From contig CM035170.1 in assembly GCA_020205615.1 (NCBI GenBank), positions 42,285,807 to 42,349,806 on the forward strand: a stretch of DNA of 64,000 bases. Reading direction: 5' to 3'. Source of the DNA: Panax quinquefolius (lineage: Eukaryota; Streptophyta; Magnoliopsida; Apiales; Araliaceae). The notes beneath the pieces were generated by a model, which did not search any database, was not told the origin of the DNA, and worked only from the letters and a program-made list of their open reading frames with translations. Numbering within the stretch: position 1 is the stretch's first letter; each line of letters starts with the position of its first letter. Shown one piece after another: positions 20,973 to 33,353 of this stretch. Both the position numbers and the translations under genes were made by a program.

Positions 20973-23471
20973 TGTAAAACTCCAACTTTTTGAATAAAGA
21001 TTAATTTTCTATAAATATTATTTTTGAATATAATGGAGTGAAATTGATATAATGTTATAGTTGTGGGTAATATTTATAAATTTTGCAAAGTACGCAAGTT
21101 GTTATATAATTTTCGATTGGTCAGAGAATATTCGTACAATGGCACAATCATTGGTGGACTCCACAACGGAATTATTATCGGATTGAGAAAACGACAAAAA
21201 TACTTTATGAAAATAACGGCGGAAGTTTTACCGTTAACTGTTGAAACACCCGGTGTTAAAAAATAGAGATGTCTGGCGTGGTTGCATAGTAGCACACAGT
21301 ATTAATTATTGATGCTTACATGATAAGTCACTCAGTTTTGTTGGTATTATTAATGTAATAATACAGAAAATCTTTTTATATAAAATAGAATACTTTTATA
21401 AAGTTATTCTATAAATAGAATATATTATATTCTATTATGCATAGTGTTGCATAAAGTATCCGCATAGTATTTTGTATAGTAAAATCTTTTTATATAAAAT
21501 GTAATACTTTTATAAAGTTATCTATTTTATTAGACAATAATTAGAATATATTATATTTTATTATGCATAGTGTTTGCATAGTGCCTTCATAGTGTTTGCA
21601 TAGTAAAATCTTTTATAAAGTTATTTGTTTTATTAGATTATAAATAGAATATATTATATTTTATTTAAAATATTTTTCTTTAAATATGGACCGTCAGATT
21701 AAAGTAAATCAATCAGGACATTTCATGAGTTAGTTACTATGCAGTCCATTTTTCTATAAATAGAAGCTCATTCCTTCATTATTTTCTTACGAATTCACTG
21801 AAACTCTAGAGAGATAAACTATAGAGAGAAAGAAGAAAGTATTCGCTACTTCACTACTTATATATCCAAAGACTCTTCTTCTTAAGGTAGGGAATATTAT
21901 TTGTTGTACTCGTAAGGGGGTGTTATTCTTTTGTATTCATGAAGAGAACTTATGTTATTCCATTCTTTATTATTCATTGGAATAACTTTGTATCTGTGCT
22001 ACCCTATACTTGGTGACATTCTTCATTGTTCCGTCTTAACTATTCTCATTGAAATATCACATCATGCATTTTACGCCGGGACTGATTCCGCCTTTATTAT
22101 TCTCATTGGAATATCCTCGTCTGCATGCGTTTTTACGCCGGACACGGTTCCATCTTTATTATTATTCTGCTGGAATATCCTCGTCATGCGTTTTCTGCGG
22201 GACTGATTCCGTCCTTATTAGTATTCTGTTGGAATAACCTGTCTATGCGAAGTACCGCATGCATGGTGATTTTTGTTGTTATTCCATTCTTTATTATTAT
22301 GTTGGAACATCCCGTCAGTGCATATTTCGCCAGACCTGGTTCCGTTATTTAGTATTCTGTTGGAATAACATGTCTATGCGAAGTACCACATACATGGTGA
22401 TTTCTTTTGTTATTCCATTCTTTATTATACTCAGTTGGTTAAAGTTTTGACTTCTATACTCCATGAAATTAGTGGAATATCCTTGATAATTGCACTTCAT
22501 CCAATATCTTTTCATGGAAATATTCTTCTGAGCATTCTTAAATTTTACTCTACAAAGCAGTATCATGTTGACAATTTGGACGTTATTGGTTCTTGGACAA
22601 ATTAATTCTTGAACTTGTTTTATTGAATTCTTATATCATTGTCATCATCCTCATATTTATATTTTTTTGAAAGTCATCTCGTGGCATGTAGTGCGAGATG
22701 GACTTGTATATGATTATGACCGAGGATTATTCTAAGTGTAATCATGGCCGTAATATTACAAATGATGTGGTAAAGTCCTCATTGCCCGTGAGTGCATTGA
22801 TGGACGCTTGTTAGCATGATCATGACCATTAATGAATACACAAATATTCTTGGCCGTGAGTGCATGGATAATTGTGGTCGTGAAACTAAAGAATATCCTT
22901 GGCAGAAGTGTGTGGGTGATTCGATGATGTGGATTATTTATTAAAATCGAGTCCCAAATGATAAAAGTTATGAAAAACCTTTAAATCATAAAAATAGTAG
23001 ATTTTATTCTCTACTCGACTCTTTTAATGGATTGCTTGTTCATTCTACCGCAGCTTAAACTTGATGTTTGTTATATTATATCGCTTTAACACTATTTAAG
23101 GCTAATGATAATTTATTTTGCATTATCTTAGTCATAATATTTCTTCTTGGGCTAGTTGAGCTCACCCTTTCTTTCACTTTATTCTCTTGAAATGAGAATA
23201 TAAATTTGGAGCAGAGTGGGAACCGGAGTGATTGTCCTAGATGGTGCATTAGTAGTCCTCACTATTACGTGAAATAGTGTGATAATAATTGTAATGAGGA
23301 CTCCTTTTGAGTTTGTATACTCTCTAGTAGACAATATTTGTATTCAAACTCAGAGTTTATGTTTTGTCGTATTGTACACGATAGTTGTATTATTAAGTTG
23401 TATTTGATTTCTGTACCATGTATCTGGTGACTCAAGATGGGTGATGTATACCTAATTTTGGGGGCATCATA
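20973..23471 (+). repeat. G2 5' LTR (about 2.5 kb)
   Basis: Starts TGTAAAACTCC and ends GGGGGCATCATA. Its U3 differs from that of G1: about 21363-21680 is made of two and a half ~120-bp units containing TTTTATATAAAAT, AATATATTATATT and GCATAGTG words. Leader repeats lie at about 21950-22420. The R/U5 half matches G1. Confidence 0.9.
21755..21762 (+). promoter_or_regulatory. TATA box of G2 5' LTR
   Basis: TATAAATA followed by GAAGCTCATTCC. Confidence 0.6.
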
Positions 23472-23473
23472 GT

Positions 23474-23485
23474 TGGTATCAAAGC
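23474..23485 (+). other. G2 primer binding site (initiator tRNA-Met)
   Basis: TGGTATCAAAGC two bases after the 5' LTR end. Confidence 0.8.
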
Positions 23486-23659
23486 TTAGGGATATGATCC
23501 CTGGCTAAGATGTGAGACTAGAACTAGGAGGGGAGAGATGGGGAATTCCTTCGCTAGTATGACCTACTTAAATTTATTTTGTATTTAAATTGGTTGGTCA
23601 GAATTTAGAGATAATATGTTACATGTTAACTAACCCTTGTTTTGTGGCAGTATCTGAAA

Positions 23660-24830
23660 ATGACATCCGAGAATGTTGAGAATAACAATGGAGCACAGGA
23701 GACCGTTGAGTCTCCATATATCAATAATCAGGAGAATGTGCATCAGGAAGGCGACAATCCTCATGCAAACAACAACACTGACCAAATGATGAATGATGGA
23801 TTGTTCAGAGGCTTTATGCAATTCACGCAACATCATGCGAGAGCGGCTCCTATCCAAAATGTAGGTGGAAACACAGGAAACTCTCGGACGGTCACCGCTA
23901 AATAGTTCAAGGAGCTGGGACCACGGGTGTTTATTGGAGAGCCAAAACCACTTAAGGCGGAAGCATGGATAAAGCAAATCACCAAGATATTTGATGTCTT
24001 GGGATGCTCCGAGGAGCAAAAGGTTCCCTTCGCCACCTTCATGTTGCATGAAGAGCGATTCTTGGTGGGAATCAGAAAAAGCACTCCCGACGACGCTTCA
24101 AGATGTCTTGGGAGAAGTTTCAAGAGCTATTCAACGACAAGTACTTTCCCGAGAGTATTCGTCACATGAAAGAGGTGGAGTTTATCAAGTTGGAACAAAA
24201 TAATATGACCGTGTCGCAATACGAGGCTAAATTTGGGGAGTTATCCCGGTTTGCATCCCATTTGGTCGATAATGAGGAGCGAATGACGCGAATATTTTTA
24301 AGAGGTTTGAAACCAGAGATACGTCAATATCTTATTTCTCATAAACTGTGTTTGTACTCAGATGTTGTAAATAGGGCTCAGTTATTGGAGCGCGGTAACG
24401 AGTTAACGCAACCAAGAGAAAGCAGTCGGCAGCATGAAAATACCAGTGGTATCAGTCATCGAAGCGGTGACAACAAACATGGAGGGAATCAACATGCCAG
24501 AAATGGTAACCACTTCGGTGGTAATCATGGCCAAGACAGTAAAAATGGACATTTCGAGAAAAGGAGATTCAACAATGATGAAAAGACGTCAGCACCAGCA
24601 ACCGTGGTTAAGGAAGGAGAACGACTACCTATCATATGCTTCAAATGCGGAGGGGAAGGACATATCAGTCCAAACTGTGCGATGCCATCCAAAGCGTGTT
24701 ATAATTATAGAAGAGAAGGTCACATAGCCATATTTTGTTGTTCACCGAAGACAAGTTCAGCTAGGATGGAGGCACCAAAGGCCGTCCCAGAAAAGTCAAA
24801 GCCGGTGGTGCAAGGGAGAGCATTTATCGT
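23660..24830 (+). pseudogene. gag: G2 gag with two zinc knuckles, one amber codon and one frameshift
   Basis: ATG 23660 begins MTSENVENNNGAQETVES. The frame meets TAG at 23903-23905 after 81 codons, between AK and FKELGPR, exactly where G1 also has TAG. Capsid sequence goes on in frame (PLKAEAWIKQITKIFDVLGC) to a frameshift near 24060, then resumes in the frame of 24103 (MSWEKFQELFNDKYFPESIR onward, including LSRFASHLVDNEERMTRIF). Two knuckles at about 24637-24735: CFKCGGEGHISPNC is intact, the second, CYNYRREGHIAIFC, has lost its second Cys. Gag packages the RNA; here it is untranslatable without readthrough and frameshifting. Confidence 0.9.
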
Positions 24831-25170
24831 GACCTCCCAGAAAACAAAGAACCCGAATGAGGTCATCACGGGTAAGCTTATCATAAACTCTAGCGAAGTC
24901 TATACCTTATTTGATACCGGTTCTACCCATTCTTTTATTTCTCCTACTTGCGCTCAACGTTTAAATTTGACTCCGGAGAAATTAGACTTTGACTTATCTG
25001 TTGAAACTCCGTTGGGAGAAACCTTCATTACATCCATCGCTTATAAGTCTTGTTTGGTTTAAATCGGTACCCTCATTTACTCCGATCTTATTTCATTGAA
25101 AATACTTGCATTTGATGTGATTCTAGGGATTGATTGGTTAAATACTCATCATGCTAAAATTGATTGTTTT
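24831..25170 (+). pseudogene. G2 aspartic protease
   Basis: In the same frame as the second half of gag. The core LFDTGSTHSFIS is intact, with the catalytic Asp codon at 24913. A stop at 25060-25062 (CAA to TAA by comparison with G5) is followed by the LKILAFDVILGIDWL block in a new frame from 25096. gag and protease are fused without a stop in Tekay elements. Confidence 0.9.
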
Positions 25171-26103
25171 CGTAAGGTTGTTAGCTTTCATATTCCTAAT
25201 CAACCTATTATGCAAATTCAAGCGACCAAACCATTAAAATCAATCACGGTCATCTCAAGCCATAAAGCTATTCAATTATTGAAAAACGGATGTCGTTTTC
25301 TTAGCCCACGCCACGATCTAAACAAAAATACGTCAGTTTTGAATGATATTTCTATTGTTAATGAATTTCCTGACGTATTCCCTGAAGAACTTCCACGCCT
25401 ACCCCCAGAACGTGAAATTGAATTTTGTATCGACCTTAAACCCGGTACAAAACCCATTTCCAAATCACCATATCGAATGGCTCCTATTGAACTTCAGGAG
25501 TTAAAGACTCAACTGTAGGAATTGTTAGACATTGGCTTTATTCGTCCTAGTACTTCTCCTTGGGGTGCTCCTGTTCTATTCGTGAAGAAGAAAGATGGGA
25601 GTATGCGACTTTGTATTGATTATCGAAAGTTGAATCATGTCACCATCAAAAATAGGTTCCCATTGCCACGTATTGATGACCTGTTTGACCAATTGCAAGG
25701 AGCCAAATTCTTTTCAAAGATTGATCTTTGTTCCGGATATCACTAATTGAAGATTAGAATCGATGACATTCCAAAGACGGCTTTCAGAACTCAGTACGGG
25801 CATTATGAATTCCTAGTCATGTCCTTTGGATTGACTAATGCTCCTGCTGCCTTCATGGATATGATGAACCGAGTATTCAAGGAATATTTGGATCACTTTG
25901 TGGTCGTCTTTATTAATGACATCCTTATTTATTCCAAAATTCATGAAGATCATGAGCAACACTTGAGGCTGATACCTCAAAAGCTTCGTGAATATAAACT
26001 TTATGCCAAGTTGAAGAAATGCGAGTTCTGGCTTGAGGAAGTAGCATTCCTTGGGCACGTGGTATCAAGTCATGGAATATCTGTTGACCCAAAGAAAGAT
26101 TAA
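25171..26103 (+). pseudogene. G2 reverse transcriptase with altered catalytic box
   Basis: The linker ([25 protein letters not shown]) leads to [59 protein letters not shown], and the catalytic box FINDILIYS, where the first Asp of the usual FIDD is Asn (codon AAT at 25915-25917, a G-to-A change). Stops at 25516 and 25744 are explained by CAG to TAG and CAA to TAA relative to G5. The frame ends at 26101 in a frameshifted region. Confidence 0.92.
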
Positions 26104-26475
26104 AGCTATTCAAAGTCGAGCAACCTAAATCGATGATCGAATCGTAGCTTTCTTGGCTTAGTTGGTTATTATCGAAGATTCGTAGAAGGGTTTTCTCGAA
26201 TCGCTACTCCACTAACTCACCGCTTTCGGAAGATACAAAGTTCTATTGGAGCGAGGAATGTGAGAAGAGTTTTCAAGAACTCAAGAGGAGACTCATTTCA
26301 GCTTTGATTCGACAATACCATCTGGTTCGGAGGGATTTGTCATCTACAGTGATGCTTCGGGCAAAGGGTTAGGATGTGTTCTCATGCAACATGGGAAAGT
26401 CATAGCCTATGCCTCACTACAACTCAAAGAATATGAGAGGAATTATCCTACTCATGATCTAGAGTTGGCAGCTAT
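26104..26475 (+). pseudogene. G2 RNase H, first part
   Basis: Readable in shifted frames: [17 protein letters not shown] near 26165-26215, [13 protein letters not shown] near 26255, [20 protein letters not shown] near 26340-26400, then [16 protein letters not shown] up to the break at 26475. The catalytic first Asp (SDAS) is present. The break is the X1 insertion; GCTAT (26471-26475) is its left target duplication. Confidence 0.88.
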
Positions 26476-29400
26476 TGTAATACCCCCAAATCCTGGTACT
26501 TCATTTCCACAGGATTCAGTGTTCACTTAATCAAAACATTCATTTATAACTATCCAATTATAATAAAATTGAATAATAAAATCTGTCCATGCAGGATTAA
26601 ACTTAAATAAAAATCTCCCCATGTTGTCTAACCTTTAATAACAATCATTCAAATGCGGAAATTAAATAAACTTCATTACAATCTTTAAACCAAAGTCTAA
26701 TAATAATACTATCAAATCTATTACAAGTCTTCAGTACTTGTTCATCTTTCCTTTTCCTCTCATTGGTGCTAGATATCGTCACCGGTTTCAACTTTAGTCA
26801 GTAAGAAATTTTACAGCAAGAGTGAGCAAACAAGGCCCACTTGAAATAACAATAAATAAATCTTTAAACTTTTACATCATTTGCCAATACTAGGCTCAAT
26901 AGAACTGAACAATATATTCTATTAACTTTCTGAAAATTATAACATTCACTGAGGGTTTAATGACCACGAATCATGTCCACAGTTATAAGTAATCTTTCAA
27001 CTTTAACTTTAATAAATATAAGACTATAAGGACTCCACGTGCACTTGGGGGATCAACCCTTCGTACAATGTATTGTGCACAACCATTTCAACGCTAAGCG
27101 TAAACCTCTATTAAAAGAGTTGTTCATCTCAGTATTTAGAATACAAGTCCGCACCAAAGTAAGTTTGGTTTGGATAAGCTTTTAAGGAAATTTGGAATTT
27201 AACGAACATCAACAAAGGAGTAGTTGAATAAGACCAACAACATTATACTATAGAATAATAGTGATTGAATCAATCATAGTAACTAAAGTCATGCATTAGG
27301 AATAATCTAATAGCATACAATTTGAATAAATATAGCATACCTTGCTTGAACAATACTAAGCCAAGGTTAATTAGGATTGAATACTAAACATGCATGGCAA
27401 TTCAGTTATGCATGTTAATCAATAATTGAAATACAAGAATAACTTGTTCAACATCAAACCAAAGTTTAGACCACTTACATCATTATAAGATAATCGAATT
27501 GAAAATAATAATTAGCTCAATAAGATAAAGGATTAGAAAACTTGCATCGCCATGAGTAACTAGATACAATGACTTACTCAATCATAGGAAATCTAGCTCT
27601 ACGAAAAGTGTAGAAGTAGCAACTTACAACAATTGTAATTGAATTTGAAAACAATAATGTACCAAATGAAATTAAACTCAAAACATGCTGTGAAGTTTTG
27701 AGTTAGAAAACTTGCTTTGCTCGTAGTAGACTAAACCCAATCAATTTGAATCACAATATCCTATATAATATGTCATCGTGACATAGTTAGTCATTATCAC
27801 ATAACTAATACATTCATCACATAGGTTTGATTATTTAATCACATAATCAACTTATAATACAAGTTAATCCTTAATAACATAATTATTCATAGTATATAAA
27901 TACTAAAATCTATATTTTACATCCTACTATCATCACAAAAATGTTTTCTTAAAATTTCGTGTACAAAAAAGTACATAATCGTCGGACCATTCTCGTTAAC
28001 TTCATGTACTGCATGCACCTACGGTTTACACTATACGGTTCGTATTTGCAGCCTTGAGTTAGCGCCAAGACACGGTAAATGAACTACTGAAGCCATTGCC
28101 ATAGGCGAGAGATGGTATGACTATATAACGAACGTCTTCTTTGGTAGCATACCATGTAAAATGCGTTTCAATGACGACTTGACAATAGTACTGTAAAAAG
28201 CCAAATTGGCCTAAAAGCTCGAATCTAATAGACTGATTATCATGTAATTTATATATAGACTTCATATAAACATATTGTGAAGACTTCTAACATGTTTCTA
28301 CTCATGAAATAACATAAAAATCAAATATACAACACCTAATTTCAATGTTTTTGGCAAAAACTCCATTTTTGATATTTTTAATGAAATTCAACACTGTGAT
28401 TTTGTTTTTCAATCAAAACAGAAATTTCAAAACATCATGGTTATGATTATCCATACTTTATCAAACTCAATAATCAATTTATCAATCTAACAACTAATTA
28501 AACCTTAATTTCTATTTCAAATTAAGCAATATTCATACATATTTTCATGTAAACACTGTAATATATTTTCTTCACATAACACATACATACATGAATTAAT
28601 TTCTCTATAATCATGCATAAACTCATGAAATAACCATATAATCAATCATCATACAAAACTATATACATAACAACAATTTATCTTTTATAAAATTTTCACA
28701 GAAAACTTTTTGGAAGAAGAAGAAAACTAGATTTTTAAAGAAAAAGGTTAAGCTCCTACCTTTGATTAAGAAGATAATACTATCCTTTTGATTATCAAGC
28801 TTCTTTTCCCCAATTCCTTTCTCAAATTCTCTAGCCTTCCTTCCTCTCTTCTTTTCTCTCTATAAACTCTCTTCTTCTCTTCCACTGAGTTCTTTCTCCC
28901 TAACTCTAACTACGTACTAACAATATAACGTATATAGTAATAATATATATTAATTATATAATATAAATATAGATATAACTTATGTCAGTTATATAAGTTT
29001 TGAAAATCAAAAGCCATAAGGCTTGTTTGGCTAACATAATAAAAAAAATAACATATTAACTTATATACCTTGTTTGGTAAAGCTAATTAAAATAAATCAA
29101 TTACTCCTTATACCTTGTTTGATAAAACACTATTATATAAAAGACTTATTATGCAATAAGACATGTTTGACAAAACTAAATTAAACTCTTTTAATTTATT
29201 TGGTAACTCCTTTATAACAAGGTTATTAGTCACACTTTTATTTAATTAAATAATCAATTAAAATATTAATCTATTAAATTACTTTAACACATAAATCATT
29301 ATCACAAAACTATATTTTCTTTATAATTATAATTTTATTCGACCAACTAATATTTTAAATTACAATTTCCCATTAAAATATTATAATTTATTTAAATCAC

Positions 29401-29720
29401 TATAAGCTCTTTAGCTTACTTATTAAATTACATTGGTATATAATCTCATAACAATTAATTTACTTAGCTCATTAATTATTTATTCAACAAATAATTAACT
29501 AAACCACATCAACTCAAATTGCCATATAATTTAATAAATATTTAATATTGTAAATAAATATTTAATATTTAATATTTAATTATTTATTCAACAAATAATT
29601 AACTAAATCACATCAACCCAAATTGAACAATTATTTATTCAACAATAAACATAATCCATTAAATACTTATATAAATCAATAAATATTTAATATTACACTT
29701 TAAAATTCTGGAATGTTACA
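26476..29720 (-). mobile_element. X1: probable solo LTR, 3.2 kb, inserted in G2 RNase H
   Basis: Bounded by TGTAATACCCC at 26476 and GAATGTTACA ending at 29720, so it reads TG...CA on either strand; on the minus strand it starts TGTAACATTCC and ends GGGGGTATTACA. It is flanked by GCTAT (26471-26475) and GCTGT (29721-29725), a 5-bp duplication with one change. No primer site, coding domain or second LTR was seen inside. Minus orientation is inferred from a purine-rich AGAGAAGAAGAGAG leader at about 28845-28890 downstream of AT-rich TATA sequence (about 28920-28990), as in the other gypsy LTRs. The end sequences fit a gypsy LTR of another family. Confidence 0.75.
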
Positions 29721-29838
29721 GCTGTTGTCTTCGCACTAAAGATGTGGAGGCATTACTTGTATGGGGAGAAAGTAGAGATCTTTACGGATCATAAAAGCCT
29801 CAAATATTTCTTCACTCAAAAGAAACTCAACATGCGAC
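29721..29838 (+). pseudogene. G2 RNase H, middle part
   Basis: Continues the interrupted frame: [39 protein letters not shown]. It carries the DHKSL block with the last catalytic Asp of gypsy RNase H. It ends in GCGAC, the left target duplication of X2. Confidence 0.9.
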
Positions 29839-31692
29839 TGTTAGGTTTGTAATATTCATGAACGCAATCAAATTGCTCAAAGTAAGCGGAAACGTGTAAA
29901 ATTCAGAGTTTAAAATTTTACAAACCATATACCCGGATCACCCTTTATGCAAAATTATTAATTAAACGAAAAATTGAAGAACAAGAATCATACCCTTGAA
30001 GATCCGAGCTTCCTCAGGTACAAGTTCATCTCCAATTCTTTTCGCGTTCAACTTGAATCCACTGGGTTTGGTTCCTTCCTTTGATCAACGTTAGCCACCC
30101 AAGTGTTTGGCCTCTAGAAGTGATCCACCAAGGAAGAAGAAGGATTCAAGAAGATGGGTAGTTGGCTAAACCCTAGTTTTTCTATTTCTATAGAAAAGGA
30201 GCGTACTCTCCAACCATTGGAATTATAACGTAGTCTTGATATCTGATATAAGACTCCTCTTATAAAGATATCAAGTAACCCTATTAAAATAAGGTATTAT
30301 TTAATTAAACACTTTTAATTAAAGGGGCTCCCTAATCTTATTAGGGATAATTAATTAAACTCCTTTAACTAATTTTCCTTCCTAATCCAATTAGGAATAA
30401 ATGAGAGTACTTATATTAAATTAATTCCTAAACTCTTTTAGAAATTAAAATAATAATAATAATTGTAATAATATTAATAAGACTCCTCTTATTAATTTAT
30501 ATTTAATATTTCTTAAATATTAAATAATAAATATTAAGCTATTTAATTTATTCTATCACCATAGATTAAATTAAATATACATAACATATTATTACGATTA
30601 TGCCATTAACTTCTTAAATAATTATTCTTCCTTTTATGGTGTGACACTTTAGGTTCTCCATATTAAACCTGGTTGTGAATAAATGAATTAGAACAATTCT
30701 AATCTTATTTAAATAAATAAATTAAACAATTAATTTATTTAAATAAATAATATTTATTCTATAATAAGGATAAGCCTCCCTAGCGATCAACGACTTTCCA
30801 AATAATATAGATTTCAACATTAATCATAAAAGAACCTTTGAGTAAATAGTTACCGTACAATTCAATCATTCCACCATACAATGTCCCAATTAAATATAAG
30901 ATATGGAATTCTTTATCACAAGTCTTATTTTATTTAATTATATGTATTTCGACTCTTAAATGCACAACTCCAAATAATGCAAATTAGAAACTCCTTTCTA
31001 ATTCATTCTGCCTTGGCCAAGGACTACTGGGTTGTCATTTATCGAATCACATAGGACATTTCTCTTCTTTTATTAGAAGTGGTAGATTCTTTATTGATCA
31101 TATATTATCTCCATGTACAACTTGTTATACCCAAGCATACCCTTTGATATACCCTAAGGGTCTTAAGCAATAAGTCAAAGTATAACTCATCATACACAAG
31201 ATACTATGATGATCTCAAGTCCAAGGTCTACTTGTACTACTATCACTACAGAATTCCTATTGACAGCAAGTAAAACTCCATTAGGTATTCCTTAGCGAGC
31301 CCGTTCGATGAACTTATTCTCCAATAAGCACCTACATACTTGCTTTAGTGTCTCCACACAAATGATAATGAGATCAATCATCCTCATCCAATGAGCAAGC
31401 AACGTATGTACCAATCTATCCGGATTCACTAATCCCAATTTAGTAATCCAACGATTGGGAACTATTTTAGTTTTAAGCTTTAAGAAATTTAGATCTCATT
31501 AGAATGATCATCATCATTATTCTAAAAGCATTGCTTAAAACTATGGGTTTATCACATATTATAAAACAGCATCATGTAGATAATTAAAAACCTTTAATAA
31601 ATTAATAATCTTTATTTAATAAATGAATAAGATTGTTACAAGGTATATGCTTTATCATCAAACATGATTAGCTTGTGTGCATACTACTTTCA
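29839..31692 (-). mobile_element. X2: probable solo LTR, copia-like, 1.85 kb, inserted in G2 RNase H
   Basis: TGTTAGGTTTG at 29839 to TACTTTCA at 31692, flanked by a perfect 5-bp duplication GCGAC (29834-29838 and 31693-31697). Read on the minus strand it starts TGAAAGTAGT and ends CAAACCTAACA. On that strand a TATA-like stretch near 30260 is followed by a leader with GGAGAGTACGCTCC and CTAGGGTTTAGCC, as in copia R/U5 regions. No coding region was seen. The family is not named. Confidence 0.8.
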
Positions 31693-32090
31693 GCGACAAC
31701 GACGTTGGCTTGAACTGTTGAAAGATTATGATCATACCATCCAATACCATCCTGGAAAAGCGAACGTGGTAGCTGACGCATTGAGTACAAGATCATATGC
31801 AAGTGCGAATGCGATATTGTCAACGCAAAGGCCCATTTTGTGTGACTTGCAAAGGATGGAGATAGAGTTAAAGACTCCAGGGACCCATGTGATGATGGCG
31901 AATATGCGAGTAGAACCGACTTTAATTGATAAAGTTAAAGCTGCTCAAGCTACAGACCTGGAGCTGATGCGTATGGGAAAAAAAGTGCACAAAGGTGCTA
32001 TGCCGGAAGCAAGAATCGATGAAGAAAGAATACTTAGAGTCAACTCCAGACTTTGTGTTCCTAACGACCTTGATTTAAAGTATAAAATCA
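31693..32090 (+). pseudogene. G2 RNase H end and RNase H-integrase linker
   Basis: Resumes after the X2 target duplication with [20 protein letters not shown], then [17 protein letters not shown], and a linker up to the integrase zinc region. The frame (from 31664) is open to 32246. Confidence 0.9.
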
Positions 32091-32990
32091 TAATGGAGGC
32101 GCATAACACACCGTTTGCAATCCATCCTGGGAGTACCAAAATATATCATGATATTCGTCATACATTTTGGTGGAACAATATGAAGAGAGAGATAGCGCTG
32201 TTTATCTCAAGGTGTCTAACATGTCAACGAGTCAAGGCGGAGCATTAAGTACCAAAAGGTTCATTGCAACCACTTGAAATTCCAGAATGGAAGTGAGAAC
32301 ACATTACCATGGATTTCGTTACCGGTCTTCCCAAAGTTTCTCAAAGCATAGATGCGATTTGGGTCATTGTTGATAGATTGACTAAGTCTGCTCATTTCTT
32401 ACCGATACGAGAAACTTATACACTTGAACGTCTTGCTCGTATGTACATAAACGAGGTTGTAAGATTGCATGGTATGCCAGTATCCATAGTTTCTGATCGA
32501 GTCCTAAGATTCACTTCAAGATTTTGGGTTAGTTTGCAAAAAGCTATGGGCATATCATCCTCAGACGGACGGGCAGTCGGAGAGGATGATTCAAACTCTT
32601 GAAGATCTATTAAGACTCTTTGTCCTTGACTTCAAGGGATGTTGGGACAAGTTCTTACCATTGGTGGAGTTTTCCTACAACAACAGTTATCAAGCAAGTA
32701 TTGGCATGGCTCCATTCGAGACGTTGTATGGAAGAAAGTGGCATTCTCCAGTATGTTGAAATGAGGTGGGTGAAGCAACGTTGTTGGGACCGGAGTTGGT
32801 ACGTATGACTACGAAAAAGATTCAAACGATCCAGCAACGTATAAAAACCTCACAAGATCGACAAAAGAGTTATGCTGATCTTCATCGAAAGGACGTGGAA
32901 TTCAATATAGGAGATCATGTATTGTTACGCGTTGCTCCATGGAAAGGAGTTAAGAGATTTGGAAAGAGAAGAAAGCTTAATCCTCGATTC
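32091..32990 (+). pseudogene. G2 integrase
   Basis: Zinc-binding region with HPGSTK ... [11 protein letters not shown] near 32110-32245. A stop at 32246 (CAA to TAA) and one at 32295 (TGG to TGA) follow. The core has [12 protein letters not shown] (first Asp, about 32310) and SDRVLRFTSRFW (second Asp; usually SDRDPRF). A frameshift and small deletion at about 32545-32560 remove the region before the [11 protein letters not shown] block that holds the catalytic Glu, which reads only in another frame. The C-terminal part resumes at 32766 (KKIQTIQQRIKTSQDRQKSY). Confidence 0.9.
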
Positions 32991-33353
32991 ATCGGCCCAT
33001 TTTTAATCCTTGATCGAGTAGGAACTGTGGCATATAGACTCGCTTTATCGCCAAGTATGTCTCGTGTTCATAACGTTTTTCACATATCCATATTACGTAA
33101 ATATGTGGAAGACCCGAACCACATTATTGAGTTATAACCAGATGAAATAGCGGAAGATTTGACGTATGAAGAGGTTCCTGTTCAAATCTTGGATAAGAAA
33201 GAACATATTCTACCCTCCAAGGTTATATCTCAAGTCAAAGTTTTGTGGAGAAACTACGATGTTGAGGAAATGACTTGGGAGTTAGAATCTGAAATGAAAT
33301 CAAGGTATCCTTACCTCTTCAATATATCAGGTACATACCACGATTTCAGATAA
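32991..33353 (+). pseudogene. G2 integrase C-terminus and chromodomain
   Basis: The C-terminal module reads [20 protein letters not shown] and [16 protein letters not shown]; a stop at 33135 splits it from the last part. Residues encoded at about 33180-33335 ([43 protein letters not shown]) form a chromodomain-like module of the Tekay/Del kind, which in chromoviruses directs insertion to particular chromatin. It ends at a stop at 33351. Confidence 0.9.

Noticed and set aside
26476..29720. X1 as a host intron or unrelated genomic block
   Set aside because: TG...CA ends, a 5-bp duplication and uninterrupted RNase H in G4 and G5 show a transposon insertion.
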